NCBI GenBank assembly: GCA_000381565.1 | Contig: KB906724.1 | Span: forward strand, 1,243,697 to 1,307,696 | DNA: 64,000 nt | Reading direction: 5' to 3' | Origin: Oxalobacteraceae bacterium AB_14 | GTDB lineage: Bacteria > Pseudomonadota > Gammaproteobacteria > Burkholderiales > Burkholderiaceae_D | Shown here: positions 45,334-57,511 of the stretch, in pieces | Position numbering within the stretch: position 1 is the first letter of the stretch | How the letters are laid out: the number at the start of each line of letters is the position of its first letter | Translations under genes and position numbers: made by a program | Notes under the pieces: model-generated | What the model was told of the DNA's origin: nothing | Seen by the model: only the letters and a program-made list of their open reading frames with translations | The model's database searches: none

Positions 45334-45950
45334 GAAATATGCGGCAGCCACATGGCCATGCTGGCGCCGAAAATCCCCACGCCCATCGCCAGGGTCAGCA
45401 GCAACAGCCGCAGCGCCCAGCGCCGGTGCAGGTCCAGCCGGCGCGCGCGCGCGTGGCGCACCGCCAGCACCGCGCGCAGCGCGATCAGCACCGCGTTCAA
45501 CGTGGTGCCCCAGTGCCGGGTCATGTCGCCGGCCGCGTGGCGGGTCCAGACCATATAGACGCCGGCGATGGCGGTGACGAGGGAGACCGCCACGTAGACG
45601 CGCCCGTTCCAGCGGTGGAAGGCCGGGAAGCGCGCCCGCAGCGCCGGAATCAGCTGCAACGGGCCGGCCAGCGTGACCAGCGCGGCGATCGCCAGATGGG
45701 CGGCCAGCGCGGCGTTGCCCACGCGGTCGCCGGGCACGTAGCCGACCGGCAGCACTTGGTTAAAGCGCAGCCAGTCGCCCGCCGCCACCGCGCCGCCGTA
45801 GAACGACACGATATAGGCCACGAAGATCGCCTGGCCGGCAACCATCACCGCGAACCAGAACGCGGCGGCGGCCTTCAGCGCCTGGCCGGCGCGCACGCGC
45901 ACGCTGCGGCCATCGGGCATGGCGCCTTTGAACATTAGGGTGTCCGACAT
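45330..45950 (-). CDS. DUF2306 membrane protein
   Basis: The 206-residue protein has five hydrophobic segments and the DUF2306 pattern: PLQLIPALRARFPAFHRWNG, then TRHWGTTLNAVLIALRAV and LDLHRRWALRL. The His residues are placed like those in haem or quinone membrane proteins, but no function is established. AGGAGTGAG precedes the ATG. About 270 gene-free bases separate it from the divergent hybrid kinase and presumably hold both promoters. Confidence 0.8.
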   Translation of the reverse strand: MSDTLMFKGAMPDGRSVRVRAGQALKAAAAFWFAVMVAGQAIFVAYIVSFYGGAVAAGDWLRFNQVLPVGYVPGDRVGNAALAAHLAIAALVTLAGPLQLIPALRARFPAFHRWNGRVYVAVSLVTAIAGVYMVWTRHAAGDMTRHWGTTLNAVLIALRAVLAVRHARARRLDLHRRWALRLLLLTLAMGVGIFGASMAMWLPHIS

Positions 45951-46220
45951 CTCACTCCTCCTTGCTTGTGTTTCGCCGCAGGCCGGCGCAGCATGGGAAT
46001 ATGGCCGAAGGCGGCCGCGCCCACCCGACGTATCCGACCAGCGACGAGCCTTTTGCGACGAAGCACGGCGGATGCCGACCAACGGCGAACCGCTGCTGCG
46101 CCAGCATGTGTTGCGGCCAAGCCGCAGTGAGCCGCATTTATTTCGCCGGATGCCGCAGCGCCGTGTACGGATGTACAATGACTTGCAGGCTGAAAGGCCG
46201 GCAGCCACCGTGGAGGATGC

Positions 46221-48707
<2,487 letters not shown>

Positions 48708-48791
48708 CCCTTGCCCGGCGTGCGGCGCTCGGCCCGGGGCGGCCCAAATAGGCTATCATGCCGCCTCTTTACCCGTTTGATTGTTCTTCCC

Positions 48792-49643
48792 ATGAAAGTT
48801 CCCCGCAGCAAGCATTTTTCACCGCACCGCAGCAAGCTGGAAGCGTTGGTGAATGTCGTCCTGATGGGGGGCGTGGTGAGCGCGCTGAGCTATTACAGCC
48901 GCCTGCATGGCCGCCTCGGCGTGACCCGCCACGCGATCGCGCTGGCGCCCGGCCAGCGCCTGCCGCGTCCGCTCAAGATCGCGTTTGCCTCCGATTTCCA
49001 TGCCGGCCCGCCGACTCACGCCGGCATCTTCAACGACTTGTTCGCCAGCATCGCCAGCGAGCAGCCGGACGTGCTGCTGATGGGCGGCGACTACGTGTCC
49101 GGCCCGGCGGCCAATGTCGCCGTGCTGTGCCCGGCGCTGGCGGCCTGCCGTCCGCCGCTGGGCAAGTTTGCCGTGCTGGGCAACCACGACCTGTCGACCG
49201 ACGACGGCGAGATCTGCCGCCGCTTCGAGGCGGCCGGCGTGCAGATGCTGGTCAACCGCGCGCAGGCCCTGGCGGCGCCGTTCGGCAATGTGTCGATCTG
49301 CGGCATGGACGATCCCTGGACCGGCGAGCCCGACGGCGCCGCCACCTTCGCCGGCGCCGCCGACGTGCGGGTGTTGCTGATGCACGCGCCGGACGGCTTG
49401 CTGGCGCTGGCCGGTCAGCGCTACGACGTCGCCTTCGCCGGCCACACGCACGGCGGCCAGATCGCGCTGCGCGACGGCACGCCGCTGGTGCTGCCGGCCG
49501 GGCCGCTGTCGCGTCCCTATCATTATGGACGCTTCCCGGTGGCCGGCAACGGCGAGCTGATCGTGAGTCGCGGCGTGGGCTGCAGCCGGATTCCGGTGCG
49601 CATCAACGCCGATCCGGAACTGGTGATCTGTACTGTGCAATAA
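48792..49643 (+). CDS. Metallophosphoesterase
   Basis: The 283-residue protein has the calcineurin-like metal-binding motifs FASDFHAGPP, LLMGGDYVSG, VLGNHDLSTDDG, LLMHAPDG and FAGHTHGGQI. An N-terminal hydrophobic helix (LVNVVLMGGVVSALSYY) anchors it, with the catalytic domain following as in YkuE/UDP-DAG-hydrolase-like proteins of the envelope. The substrate is unknown. Confidence 0.9.
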   Translation: MKVPRSKHFSPHRSKLEALVNVVLMGGVVSALSYYSRLHGRLGVTRHAIALAPGQRLPRPLKIAFASDFHAGPPTHAGIFNDLFASIASEQPDVLLMGGDYVSGPAANVAVLCPALAACRPPLGKFAVLGNHDLSTDDGEICRRFEAAGVQMLVNRAQALAAPFGNVSICGMDDPWTGEPDGAATFAGAADVRVLLMHAPDGLLALAGQRYDVAFAGHTHGGQIALRDGTPLVLPAGPLSRPYHYGRFPVAGNGELIVSRGVGCSRIPVRINADPELVICTVQ

Positions 49644-49653
49644 TTTGTCCACC

Positions 49654-50118
49654 ATGCACACCGACATCCAACTCCACACCGAAGACCCCGGCGCCCGCGA
49701 CTCCCTGCTGTTGATGGAGGAATTGTCGACCGCGCTGGAAGCGATCACCGGCGACAGCGGCCGCTCCTCCTTCGACATCGAAGACATCGTCGGCCCGGCG
49801 GGCTGCTTCGTGGTGGCGCGCGACGGCGCCGGCCTGGCGCTGGGCTGCGGCGCGCTGCGGCCGCTCGAGCCGGGCGTGGCCGAGATCAAGCGCATGTACG
49901 CGCGCCACGGCACCAGCGGCGTCGGCAGCGCGGTGCTGCGCTTCCTGGAGGAGCAGGCCGTGGCGCTGGGCTACCAGGCGCTGTGGCTGGAGACGCGCCT
50001 GGTCAACCGCCGCGCCGTCGACTTCTACGCGGCGCGCGGCTACCACCGCATCGCCAACTACGGCAAGTACATCGGCAACCCGCTGGCCGTGTGCTTTGAA
50101 AAACAATTGCCTACTTGA
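49654..50118 (+). CDS. GNAT-family N-acetyltransferase
   Basis: The 154-residue protein shows the GNAT acetyl-CoA fold: ALGCGALRPLEPGVAEIKRMY, then GVGSAVLRFLEEQAVALGY, LETRLVNRRAVDFYAARGYH. The substrate cannot be deduced. ATG 49654 is preferred; a TTG nine bases earlier has no better ribosome site. It starts 11 bases after the metallophosphoesterase stop and overlaps the convergent ATPase gene by eight bases. Confidence 0.86.
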   Translation: MHTDIQLHTEDPGARDSLLLMEELSTALEAITGDSGRSSFDIEDIVGPAGCFVVARDGAGLALGCGALRPLEPGVAEIKRMYARHGTSGVGSAVLRFLEEQAVALGYQALWLETRLVNRRAVDFYAARGYHRIANYGKYIGNPLAVCFEKQLPT

Positions 50119-52468
50119 TGCAGACGGCGCGCACCATCTTGATGTCGGTGATGCCCAGCAGGACCTTCTCGATGCCGTCCATCTTCAAGGTCAGCATGCC
50201 GTCCTCCAGCGCGGCCGCCAGCAGCTGGGCGACGCGGGCGTGCTCCTGCAGCAGCTTCTTGACCTTGTCGCTGCCTATCATCAGCTCGTGCAGGCCGACC
50301 CGGCCCTTGTAGCCCTTGTTGCACTCGTCGCAGCCGACCGCGCGGTACAGCGTGAACTTGCCGTCCCTGGCGTAGCGCTGGCGCCAGCCGGCCAGCACGG
50401 CGGCGCGGCCGGCGGCGCCGTCCTGGACGAAACTGCCGGTGTTGAGCAGCTCCTCGCAGAACTCCGTCAGCAGCAGCTCGAGTTCCTCGTCGTTCGGCTG
50501 GTAGGCCTGCTTGCAGTTGCCGCACAGGCGCTTGGCCAGCCGCTGCGCCAGGATGCCCAGCAGCGCGTCGGCGAAGTTGAACGGGTCCATGCCCATGTCC
50601 AGCAGCCGCACGATCGATTCCGGCGCGCTGTTGGTGTGCAAGGTGGCGAACACCAGGTGGCCGGTCAGCGAGGCCTCGATGCCCATGCCCACGGTTTCCT
50701 TGTCGCGCATCTCGCCGACCATGATGATGTCCGGATCGGCGCGCAGGAAGGCCCGCATCACGGTGGCGAAGTCCAGCCCGGCCTTGCGGTTGACCTGCAC
50801 CTGGCGCAGTCCCTTCTGCGTGATCTCGACCGGGTCCTCGGCGGTCCAGATCTTGGTGTCCGGCGTGTTCAGGTAGTTCAGCACCGAGTGCAGCGTGGTG
50901 GTCTTGCCGGAGCCGGTCGGGCCGCAGACGAAAAACAGGCCATACGGTTTCTCGATGGTGGCGCGCAGCCGTTCCAGGTTGAACGGCAGCACGCCCAGCT
51001 TGTCGAGCGGGATCGGCTCGCCGGCCGCTAAAATCCGCATGACGATGTCCTCGACCCCGCCGGCCGAGGGGATGGTGGCCACCCGCAGCTCGATGTCCAA
51101 CGGGCCGTATTTCTTGAACTTGATCTTGCCGTCCTGCGGCTTGCGCCGCTCGGAGATATCGAGGTCGCACATGATCTTGACCCGCGCCACCAGCGCGCTG
51201 CGGTAGGAGGCCGGGATCTCGATGTAGGGCACCAGCGTGCCGTCCTTGCGGAAGCGGATGCCGGTCTTGCCCTTGCCGGGCAGCGGCTCGATGTGGATGT
51301 CCGACACGCCCTGGCGGTAGGCGTCGACGATGATCTTGTTGAGCAGCTTGACCAGCTCGTTCTCGACCGCCTCCGACACCTCGGCCGAGGCGCCCTCGTA
51401 ATCGCCGTCGTCGTCGTCCATGCCCGACAGCAGCTCGCCGACGCTGCCGCTGTCGCCGGCGGCGCCGAAGAAGTGCTCGATCATCATGCGGAACTCGCGG
51501 TTGCTGGTGACGCGGAACACCGGCTTGGCCTTGGGGAAGATCTGGTTGACGATGTGGGTGTTGGCCACCCGCTCGGGGTCCAGCGCCACCACCAGCATGC
51601 CGTCCTTGCCGTCCTCCAGCGGCATCCAGCCGGATTCCTCGATGTACTGGCGCTTCAGGTTGCGCAGCAGTTCGACCGGCTTGACGCGGTCCGCCCTGAA
51701 CTGCTCGTACGGCACCCCGAAGTGCCGCTCCAGCGAGGCGCCGATGGCCGCCAGCTTGACCTGGAATTCGTCGATCAGCACGTCCTCGACATCGTGCTCC
51801 TTCTTGCGGGCCGAACGGGTGGCCAGCTCCAGCTCGGGCGCCGACAGCACCGCGTCCGTCACCAGCCCGTCATATTTGGTGCGTACCATTTGCGGTGGCT
51901 TCAAGCGCTGGCTGAAGGCCACCGACAGCGTGTCGCACAGCTCCTTGACGCCGGCCTCGGCGATGGAAGAGAAGGGCGCGCGGTCGCGGTTGTTGATGAA
52001 CTGGACCACGCCCAGCAGCTCGCGCGACTGCACCGCGATCAGCGGCGCCACCAGCATCTGCCTGGTGCGGTAGCCGGTGCGCTGGTCCACCCCCTGCTGG
52101 AAGCGCAGCTCCGGCGAGTAGCGCGCCAGCTCGGCCTGGTCGTAGACGTCGGCGATGTTGATGGTCCTGCGGGTCAGCGCGACATAGCCGGCGATCGAGG
52201 CCGGCGTGACCGCCAGCTTGAGGTCGCGGAACGAGGTCAGCCCGGTCTTGACCTTGGAGACGATGTAGTCTTTTTCATGATCCATCGCGTACAGCGTGAA
52301 GCGGTCGCAGTTGAACAGGTCGCAAAATTCCATGCCCAGGTCGAGCATGATCTCGTCCAGGTTGCTGGTGGCGTGGATCTTGGTGGTGACCGTTTGCAGC
52401 TTCTGGAAAAACGCCAGCCGCAGGTCGACATCGCTGGGGTGTGGACTGGGGTGGCCGGCGTCGTTCAT
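50111..52468 (-). CDS. GAF-domain GspE/PilB-type secretion ATPase
   Basis: The 785-residue protein fuses an N-terminal GAF domain (about 25-190; TSNLDEIMLDLGMEFCDL ... LLGVVQFINNRDRAPF) to a GspE N-domain (220-330) and a full type II/IV secretion ATPase: GVSDIHIEPLPG, Walker A GPTGSGKTTTLH, Asp box TAEDPVEI, Walker B DPDIIMVGEMRD, His box TGHLVFATLHTN and a four-Cys zinc site (CGNC...CDEC). No platform, pilin or secretin gene is nearby. It follows the MBL gene by 11 bases. It may drive pilus or secretion machinery encoded elsewhere, gated by the GAF ligand. Confidence 0.9.
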   Translation of the reverse strand: MNDAGHPSPHPSDVDLRLAFFQKLQTVTTKIHATSNLDEIMLDLGMEFCDLFNCDRFTLYAMDHEKDYIVSKVKTGLTSFRDLKLAVTPASIAGYVALTRRTINIADVYDQAELARYSPELRFQQGVDQRTGYRTRQMLVAPLIAVQSRELLGVVQFINNRDRAPFSSIAEAGVKELCDTLSVAFSQRLKPPQMVRTKYDGLVTDAVLSAPELELATRSARKKEHDVEDVLIDEFQVKLAAIGASLERHFGVPYEQFRADRVKPVELLRNLKRQYIEESGWMPLEDGKDGMLVVALDPERVANTHIVNQIFPKAKPVFRVTSNREFRMMIEHFFGAAGDSGSVGELLSGMDDDDGDYEGASAEVSEAVENELVKLLNKIIVDAYRQGVSDIHIEPLPGKGKTGIRFRKDGTLVPYIEIPASYRSALVARVKIMCDLDISERRKPQDGKIKFKKYGPLDIELRVATIPSAGGVEDIVMRILAAGEPIPLDKLGVLPFNLERLRATIEKPYGLFFVCGPTGSGKTTTLHSVLNYLNTPDTKIWTAEDPVEITQKGLRQVQVNRKAGLDFATVMRAFLRADPDIIMVGEMRDKETVGMGIEASLTGHLVFATLHTNSAPESIVRLLDMGMDPFNFADALLGILAQRLAKRLCGNCKQAYQPNDEELELLLTEFCEELLNTGSFVQDGAAGRAAVLAGWRQRYARDGKFTLYRAVGCDECNKGYKGRVGLHELMIGSDKVKKLLQEHARVAQLLAAALEDGMLTLKMDGIEKVLLGITDIKMVRAVCIK

Positions 52469-52479
52469 GTGCGCTTTCG

Positions 52480-53376
52480 CTAGGTCAGTAGAACTTCCAT
52501 GCCTTCGTACGCGAGGAAGACCTTCAGGTCGCCCAGCAGCGGCGCGTGGCGCGCCATCACATCGGCGAACACGGCTTCGAGTTCGTCGTCGCTGCGGGTC
52601 GGTTCATGATGGGTGCAGTATAGCGCTTTGGCGCCGGTGCGCAGCGCCATGGCGAAGGCGGAATCGAAGGTGCCGTGGCCCCAGCCCTGCTTGGCCGGGT
52701 ATTCCTCGCGGGTGTAGGAGCAGTCGACGATCAGCGCGTCGACGCCTTGCACCACGGCGTCGATGGCGGCGTTGCGCTGGTCCATCCATTGCTGGTAGGC
52801 GGCGTGTTGCGGATGGCCGGGCGGATGGATGTTGTAGTGCGGCTCGTGGTCGCCGGTGAAGAACACCGACTTGCCGTGGCACTCGATGCGGTAGCCGAGG
52901 TCGGTGACCGGGTGGTTCATCACCACGTTGTGCACGGTGGCGTCGCCGACCTGGATCGCCTCGCCGATGGTCAGGGTCTGGTATTCGATGGTGGCGTCCA
53001 TCTGGGTTTCGCTGACCGGGAAATAACTGTTTTGCAACTGCACGCCCATCACATGCTCGATGCCGTTGCCGGTCACCGGGTCGGTCACGCCGTGCAGGCG
53101 CACGCGGCTGTCGCGCACGAACAGCGGCGTGAAGAAGGGCAGGCCGTGGATGTGGTCCCAGTGGCTGTGGGTGATGAAGATGTTGGCGTGGACTGGCGTT
53201 CTTTTGTTTTGCAACAGGGACTGGGCCAGCGAGAAGATGCCGGTGCCGCCGTCGATGACGATCAGGGTGTCGTCGTCGGTGCGCACCTCGATGCAGGTGG
53301 TGTTGCCGCCATAGCGCGCCGTGCGCGGGCCGGGGGAGGGAATGGAACCGCGCACTCCCCAAAAAATAAATTTCAT
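52480..53376 (-). CDS. Metallo-beta-lactamase-fold hydrolase
   Basis: The 298-residue protein begins MKFIFWGVRGSIPSPG and contains RYGGNTTCIEV, the metal motif THSHWDHIHG, a second-half DLGYRIECHGKSVFFTGDHEP, DALIVDCSYT and THHEPTRSDDELE. This subgroup (COG1235-like) includes phosphodiesterases and is often encoded beside cyclase or HD-GYP genes. ATG 53376 has AGGGA upstream. It heads a two-gene unit with the GAF-ATPase. Cyclic nucleotide hydrolysis is a guess from context. Confidence 0.87.
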   Translation of the reverse strand: MKFIFWGVRGSIPSPGPRTARYGGNTTCIEVRTDDDTLIVIDGGTGIFSLAQSLLQNKRTPVHANIFITHSHWDHIHGLPFFTPLFVRDSRVRLHGVTDPVTGNGIEHVMGVQLQNSYFPVSETQMDATIEYQTLTIGEAIQVGDATVHNVVMNHPVTDLGYRIECHGKSVFFTGDHEPHYNIHPPGHPQHAAYQQWMDQRNAAIDAVVQGVDALIVDCSYTREEYPAKQGWGHGTFDSAFAMALRTGAKALYCTHHEPTRSDDELEAVFADVMARHAPLLGDLKVFLAYEGMEVLLT

Positions 53377-53588
53377 ACGCAATCCCTGTTCTTTTTTTAC
53401 CCGATACTTCGGTCGATGATAGCTTTTTTTTTCGGCAACAGGGAAAAACCCGACACTGCCTGGGCTAATTTTGTGTCCCGCGTCATTTGCCGATGTACAA
53501 CAGCTTGTGCTAGAGATACACTCCGACAGTGCGCCTGAGCGTCTGGCGGCTAGCGCAAGCCCATACTACAGGTATTGAAAAAACAACC

Positions 53589-55205
53589 ATGCAAGAGTTG
53601 AATCAAACGCAGATCTCACAGCGGCTCGACCAGTTGACGGAACTGAGCGTCCAGCTGGGCAGCAGCCATGACACCGATACGCTGCTCGAGCGCATCCTGA
53701 TCGTTGCGAAAAGCATGACCAACGCCGATGGCGGCACCCTGTACCGCCCCAGCGAGGACAAACGTTACCTCGATTTTACGATCCTGATCAACGACACGCT
53801 CAACACCCATCAAGGCGGCATCAACGGCGAGCCGATCAGCGCGCCCGGCGTGCCGCTGTTCGACGAGAACGGCGAAAAGAACCTGGCCTCGGTGGCGGCC
53901 TACGCGGCGCACTTCGGGCTGTCGGTCAACATCGAGGACGTCTACAAGGCCGACGTGTTCAATTTCTCCGGCATGGTCAAGTTCGACCAGCTGCGCCACT
54001 ACCATTCGCAATCGTTCCTGACGGTGCCGATGAGCGACCACGAGGGCGAGCTGGTCGGCGTGCTGCAGCTGATCAACGCCAAGGACAGCGACACCGGCGC
54101 CATCCGCGCCTTCAGCCAGACCGACCAGCGCTTCATCGAGGCGCTGGCGGCGCAGGCCGCCGTGGCGCTGACCCACCAGCGCCTGATCGCCCAGCTGGAA
54201 GAGCTGCTCGAGTCGCTGGTCAACCTGATCAACATCGGCATCGATGAAAAGTCGCCCTACACCGGCCGCCACTGCCAGTTCGTGCCGGAGCTGACGATGA
54301 TGCTGGCCGAGGCCGTGCACAGCACGGAGACCGGCCCGCTGGCCGGTTTCCGCATGAGCGACGCCGACCGCAAGGAGCTGTGGCTGGCCGGCCTGCTGCA
54401 CGACTGCGGCAAGATCACCACGCCGGTGCACGTGGTCGACAAGGCCACCAAGCTGGAAACCATCTTCGACCGCATCGCCGTCATCGACACCCGCTTCGAA
54501 GTGCTGCTGCGCGACGCCGAGATCGCCGCGCTGCGGCGCAAGCTGGCTGGCGGCGAGCACGCCGCCATCGACGCCGAGCTGGCGCAGCTGCAGGCCACGC
54601 TGCGCGAGGAGCGCGATTTCATCCGCGACGCCAACGTCGGCGGCGAGGGCATGAAGGCGGAGGACCAGGAGCGCGTGCGCCGCATCGGCCAGCGCCGCTG
54701 GGTCGGCGTGGACGGCGTCGAGCAGGACTTCTTCAGCGACGACGAGCTGATGAACCTGACCATCAAGTTCGGCACCCTGACCGACGCCGAGCGCAAGATC
54801 ATCAACAACCACATCTCGATGTCGATCCGCATGCTGGAGGCGCTGCCGTGGCCCAAGCACCTGAAGAACGTGCCGGAATACGCCGGCGGCCACCACGAGC
54901 GCATGGACGGCAAGGGCTATCCGCGCGGGCTGACCAAGGAGCAGATGTCGATCCAGGCGCGGGTAATGGCGATCGCCGACATCTTCGAGGCGCTGACCGC
55001 CAAGGACCGGCCTTACAAGAAAGGCAAGATGCTGTCGGAGTCGCTGCGCATCCTCGGCAACTTCTCGCTCAACGGCCACATCGATCCCGACCTGTTCGAC
55101 ATCTTCATCCGCAGCAAGATCTATCTGGTGTTCGCGCAAAAGAACATGGACGAAAGACAGATCGACGACATCGACGAATCGAAGATTCCCGGCTACACCC
55201 CCTGA
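53589..55205 (+). CDS. GAF/HD-GYP domain protein (predicted c-di-GMP phosphodiesterase)
   Basis: The 538-residue protein has an N-terminal GAF domain (about 15-200; SVQLGSSHDTDTLLERIL ... LVGVLQLINAKDSDTG) and an HD-GYP domain with His271-Asp272 (LLHDCGKI) and Gly443-Tyr444-Pro445 in HHERMDGKGYPRGL, so the residues for c-di-GMP cleavage are intact. About 100 extra residues, partly coiled coil (REERDFIRDANVGGEG region), separate the HD and GYP motifs compared with the common spacing. It is 26 bases upstream of the cyclase gene. Confidence 0.92.
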   Translation: MQELNQTQISQRLDQLTELSVQLGSSHDTDTLLERILIVAKSMTNADGGTLYRPSEDKRYLDFTILINDTLNTHQGGINGEPISAPGVPLFDENGEKNLASVAAYAAHFGLSVNIEDVYKADVFNFSGMVKFDQLRHYHSQSFLTVPMSDHEGELVGVLQLINAKDSDTGAIRAFSQTDQRFIEALAAQAAVALTHQRLIAQLEELLESLVNLINIGIDEKSPYTGRHCQFVPELTMMLAEAVHSTETGPLAGFRMSDADRKELWLAGLLHDCGKITTPVHVVDKATKLETIFDRIAVIDTRFEVLLRDAEIAALRRKLAGGEHAAIDAELAQLQATLREERDFIRDANVGGEGMKAEDQERVRRIGQRRWVGVDGVEQDFFSDDELMNLTIKFGTLTDAERKIINNHISMSIRMLEALPWPKHLKNVPEYAGGHHERMDGKGYPRGLTKEQMSIQARVMAIADIFEALTAKDRPYKKGKMLSESLRILGNFSLNGHIDPDLFDIFIRSKIYLVFAQKNMDERQIDDIDESKIPGYTP

Positions 55206-55231
55206 CGCCCTGACCCCCGGAAGGAGCGCGC

Positions 55232-57511
55232 GTGCGCCTGATCCCCGCCAAGTGGAGCAAGACCCTGCTGAAGTACGGCCCGCGCTGGCTGCTGGGCCTG
55301 CTCATCACGGCCGCCGGCGTGCTCTACACGCTCAGCATCTGGGACAGCGAGGCGGTGGCCCGCTTCGACAACCTGCTGGCCGGCGAGCGCATGAAGCTGG
55401 AGGCGCCGCGGCTCGATCCGCGCATCGTCATCGTCGACATCGACGGCAAGGCGCTGACCGAGTTCGGCCGCTTCCCGTGGAGCCGCAACGTGCAGGCGCG
55501 CCTGATCTCGCAGCTGACCGGCCACTACCGGGTCAAGGCGGTCGGCTACGATATTTCCTTCCCCGAGCCGGACACCAGTTCCGGCTACGGCGTGCTGGAG
55601 CGGCTATCCAAGCAAGAGTTGAGCGACGTGCCGGCGCTCAGGCAGAAGCTGGCCGAACTCAAGCCCGCGCTGGACTACGACGGCCTGTTCGCCGCCGCGC
55701 TGGCCGGGCAGCCGGTGATCCTGGGCTTCAACCTGTCGCCGGACCAGGTCAAGGGCGAGCTGCCCAAGCCGCTGTTCAGCGAACAGGACTTGAACGGCCG
55801 CGAACTGACGGCCTACAACGCCCCCGGCTACGAGGCCAACGTGCCGGTGCTGCAGCGGGCGGCGGCCGGCGGCGGCAGCTTTTCCGTCTCCACCGATCCG
55901 GACGGCATCGTCCGCTCGGCCTACCTGATCCAGCAGGTCGGCGACCAATACTATCCTTCGCTGTCGGTGGCCACGGCCGGGCTCTACCTGGGCGCGCTGG
56001 CGATCAAGCCGCTGCTGACGGAATCGGTGGACCAGCTGTCGCAGAGCCAGCTCGACAGCGGCGGCTACGACGCCCTGACGTTTTTGCTGCCTGACCACAA
56101 GCAGCGCGTGATCCCGGTCGGCGAGGCGATGACCACGGTGGTGCAGTTCCGCGGCACCGGCGGCCCGGCCGGCGGCGCCTTCCGCTACGTGTCGGCGGCG
56201 GACGTGCTGACCGGCCGCGCGCCGATGGCGCTGCTGAAGGGCACGGTCGTGCTGATCGGCACCACCGCGCCCGGCCTGGTCGACTTGCGCGCCACGCCGG
56301 TCAAGGCCGAGTATCCAGGGGTGGAAATCCACGCCAACCTCATCAAGTCCATCCTCGACAACCGCTTCAAGTCGCGGCCCTACTATGCCTTCGCGCTCGA
56401 GGCCGGGCAGATCCTGGCGATCGGCCTGGTGCTCAGCTTCGCGCTGGCCGCCCTGTCGCCGCTGCGCTCCATCCTGCTCGGCCTGCTGGTGCTGGCCGCC
56501 AGCTTCGGCCTGAACTACTACGAATACGCCTCGCTCGACCTGATCTACAACCTGGCGATGCAGCTGATCGTGATCGCCGCCGTGTTCGTGCTCAACGTGG
56601 CCTGGGGCTATTTCTTCGAGGTGCGCAAGGGCCAGGCGCTGGTGTCGCGCTTCGGCGAATACGTGGCGCCCGAGCTGGTGGCGGAGATGGCCGACGATCC
56701 CGAAAAATACAATATGGACGGCGAAAGCCGCGAGCTCACCGTGCTGTTCGTCGACGTGCGCGGCTTCACCACCATCTCCGAGGGGCTGACGCCCAAGGCG
56801 CTGCGCGAATACATCAACCTGTACCTGACGGCGATGTCGGAAGACATCCGCGACAGCCACCGCGGCACCCTCGACAAGTATATCGGCGACGCCGTCATGG
56901 CCTTCTGGGGCGCGCCGGTGGCGTTTGCCGACCACGCCAGCCGCGCGGTCGCCACCTCGCTGCTGATGCAGGCGTCCGCCCGCCGCCTCAACGACGACTT
57001 CATCGCGCGCGGCTGGCCGCCGCTGAAGATCGGCATCGGCCTGAACACCGGCCTGATGCACGTGGGCGACATGGGCTCGAAAATCCGCCGCGCCTACACC
57101 GTCATGGGCGACGCCGTGAACCTGGGCTCGCGGCTGGAAGGCATCACCAAGGTGTACGGGGTCGGCATCGCGGTCGGCGAGGCCACCCGCGCCGCCGCGC
57201 CGGAGTACGCCTATCGCGAGCTGGACCTGGTGCGGGTCAAGGGCAAGCACGAACCGGTGGCGATTTTCGAGCCGATAGTGCTGGATAAAGACCTGGATCC
57301 GGCCGCCCGCGGCGAGCTGGAACGCTGGCACGCGGCGCTCGCTGCCGTGCGCGCGCAACAATGGGATCAGGCAATGGCGATAATTGTTGAATTACAGACA
57401 TTATTGCCTGACCGCAGCCTGTATTCCTTATATACTGAACGCATCGCATATTACCGAGCTCATCCTCCCGGCGTGGACTGGGACGGCGTCACCACGTTCG
57501 AAACAAAATAG
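55232..57511 (+). CDS. CHASE2-domain adenylate/guanylate cyclase
   Basis: The 759-residue protein has an N-terminal anchor (WLLGLLITAAGVLYTL), a periplasmic CHASE2 sensor (about 45-375), three transmembrane helices (about 385-455) and a class III cyclase domain. The metal-binding Asp508 (LFVDVRGFTTIS) and Asp553 (YIGDAVMAFWGAP), and the adenine-selecting Lys/Asp (RVKGKHEPV; VMGDAVNLGSRLEG) indicate cAMP synthesis. GTG 55232 follows AAGGAG. It forms an operon with the HD-GYP gene. Confidence 0.92.
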   Translation: MRLIPAKWSKTLLKYGPRWLLGLLITAAGVLYTLSIWDSEAVARFDNLLAGERMKLEAPRLDPRIVIVDIDGKALTEFGRFPWSRNVQARLISQLTGHYRVKAVGYDISFPEPDTSSGYGVLERLSKQELSDVPALRQKLAELKPALDYDGLFAAALAGQPVILGFNLSPDQVKGELPKPLFSEQDLNGRELTAYNAPGYEANVPVLQRAAAGGGSFSVSTDPDGIVRSAYLIQQVGDQYYPSLSVATAGLYLGALAIKPLLTESVDQLSQSQLDSGGYDALTFLLPDHKQRVIPVGEAMTTVVQFRGTGGPAGGAFRYVSAADVLTGRAPMALLKGTVVLIGTTAPGLVDLRATPVKAEYPGVEIHANLIKSILDNRFKSRPYYAFALEAGQILAIGLVLSFALAALSPLRSILLGLLVLAASFGLNYYEYASLDLIYNLAMQLIVIAAVFVLNVAWGYFFEVRKGQALVSRFGEYVAPELVAEMADDPEKYNMDGESRELTVLFVDVRGFTTISEGLTPKALREYINLYLTAMSEDIRDSHRGTLDKYIGDAVMAFWGAPVAFADHASRAVATSLLMQASARRLNDDFIARGWPPLKIGIGLNTGLMHVGDMGSKIRRAYTVMGDAVNLGSRLEGITKVYGVGIAVGEATRAAAPEYAYRELDLVRVKGKHEPVAIFEPIVLDKDLDPAARGELERWHAALAAVRAQQWDQAMAIIVELQTLLPDRSLYSLYTERIAYYRAHPPGVDWDGVTTFETK

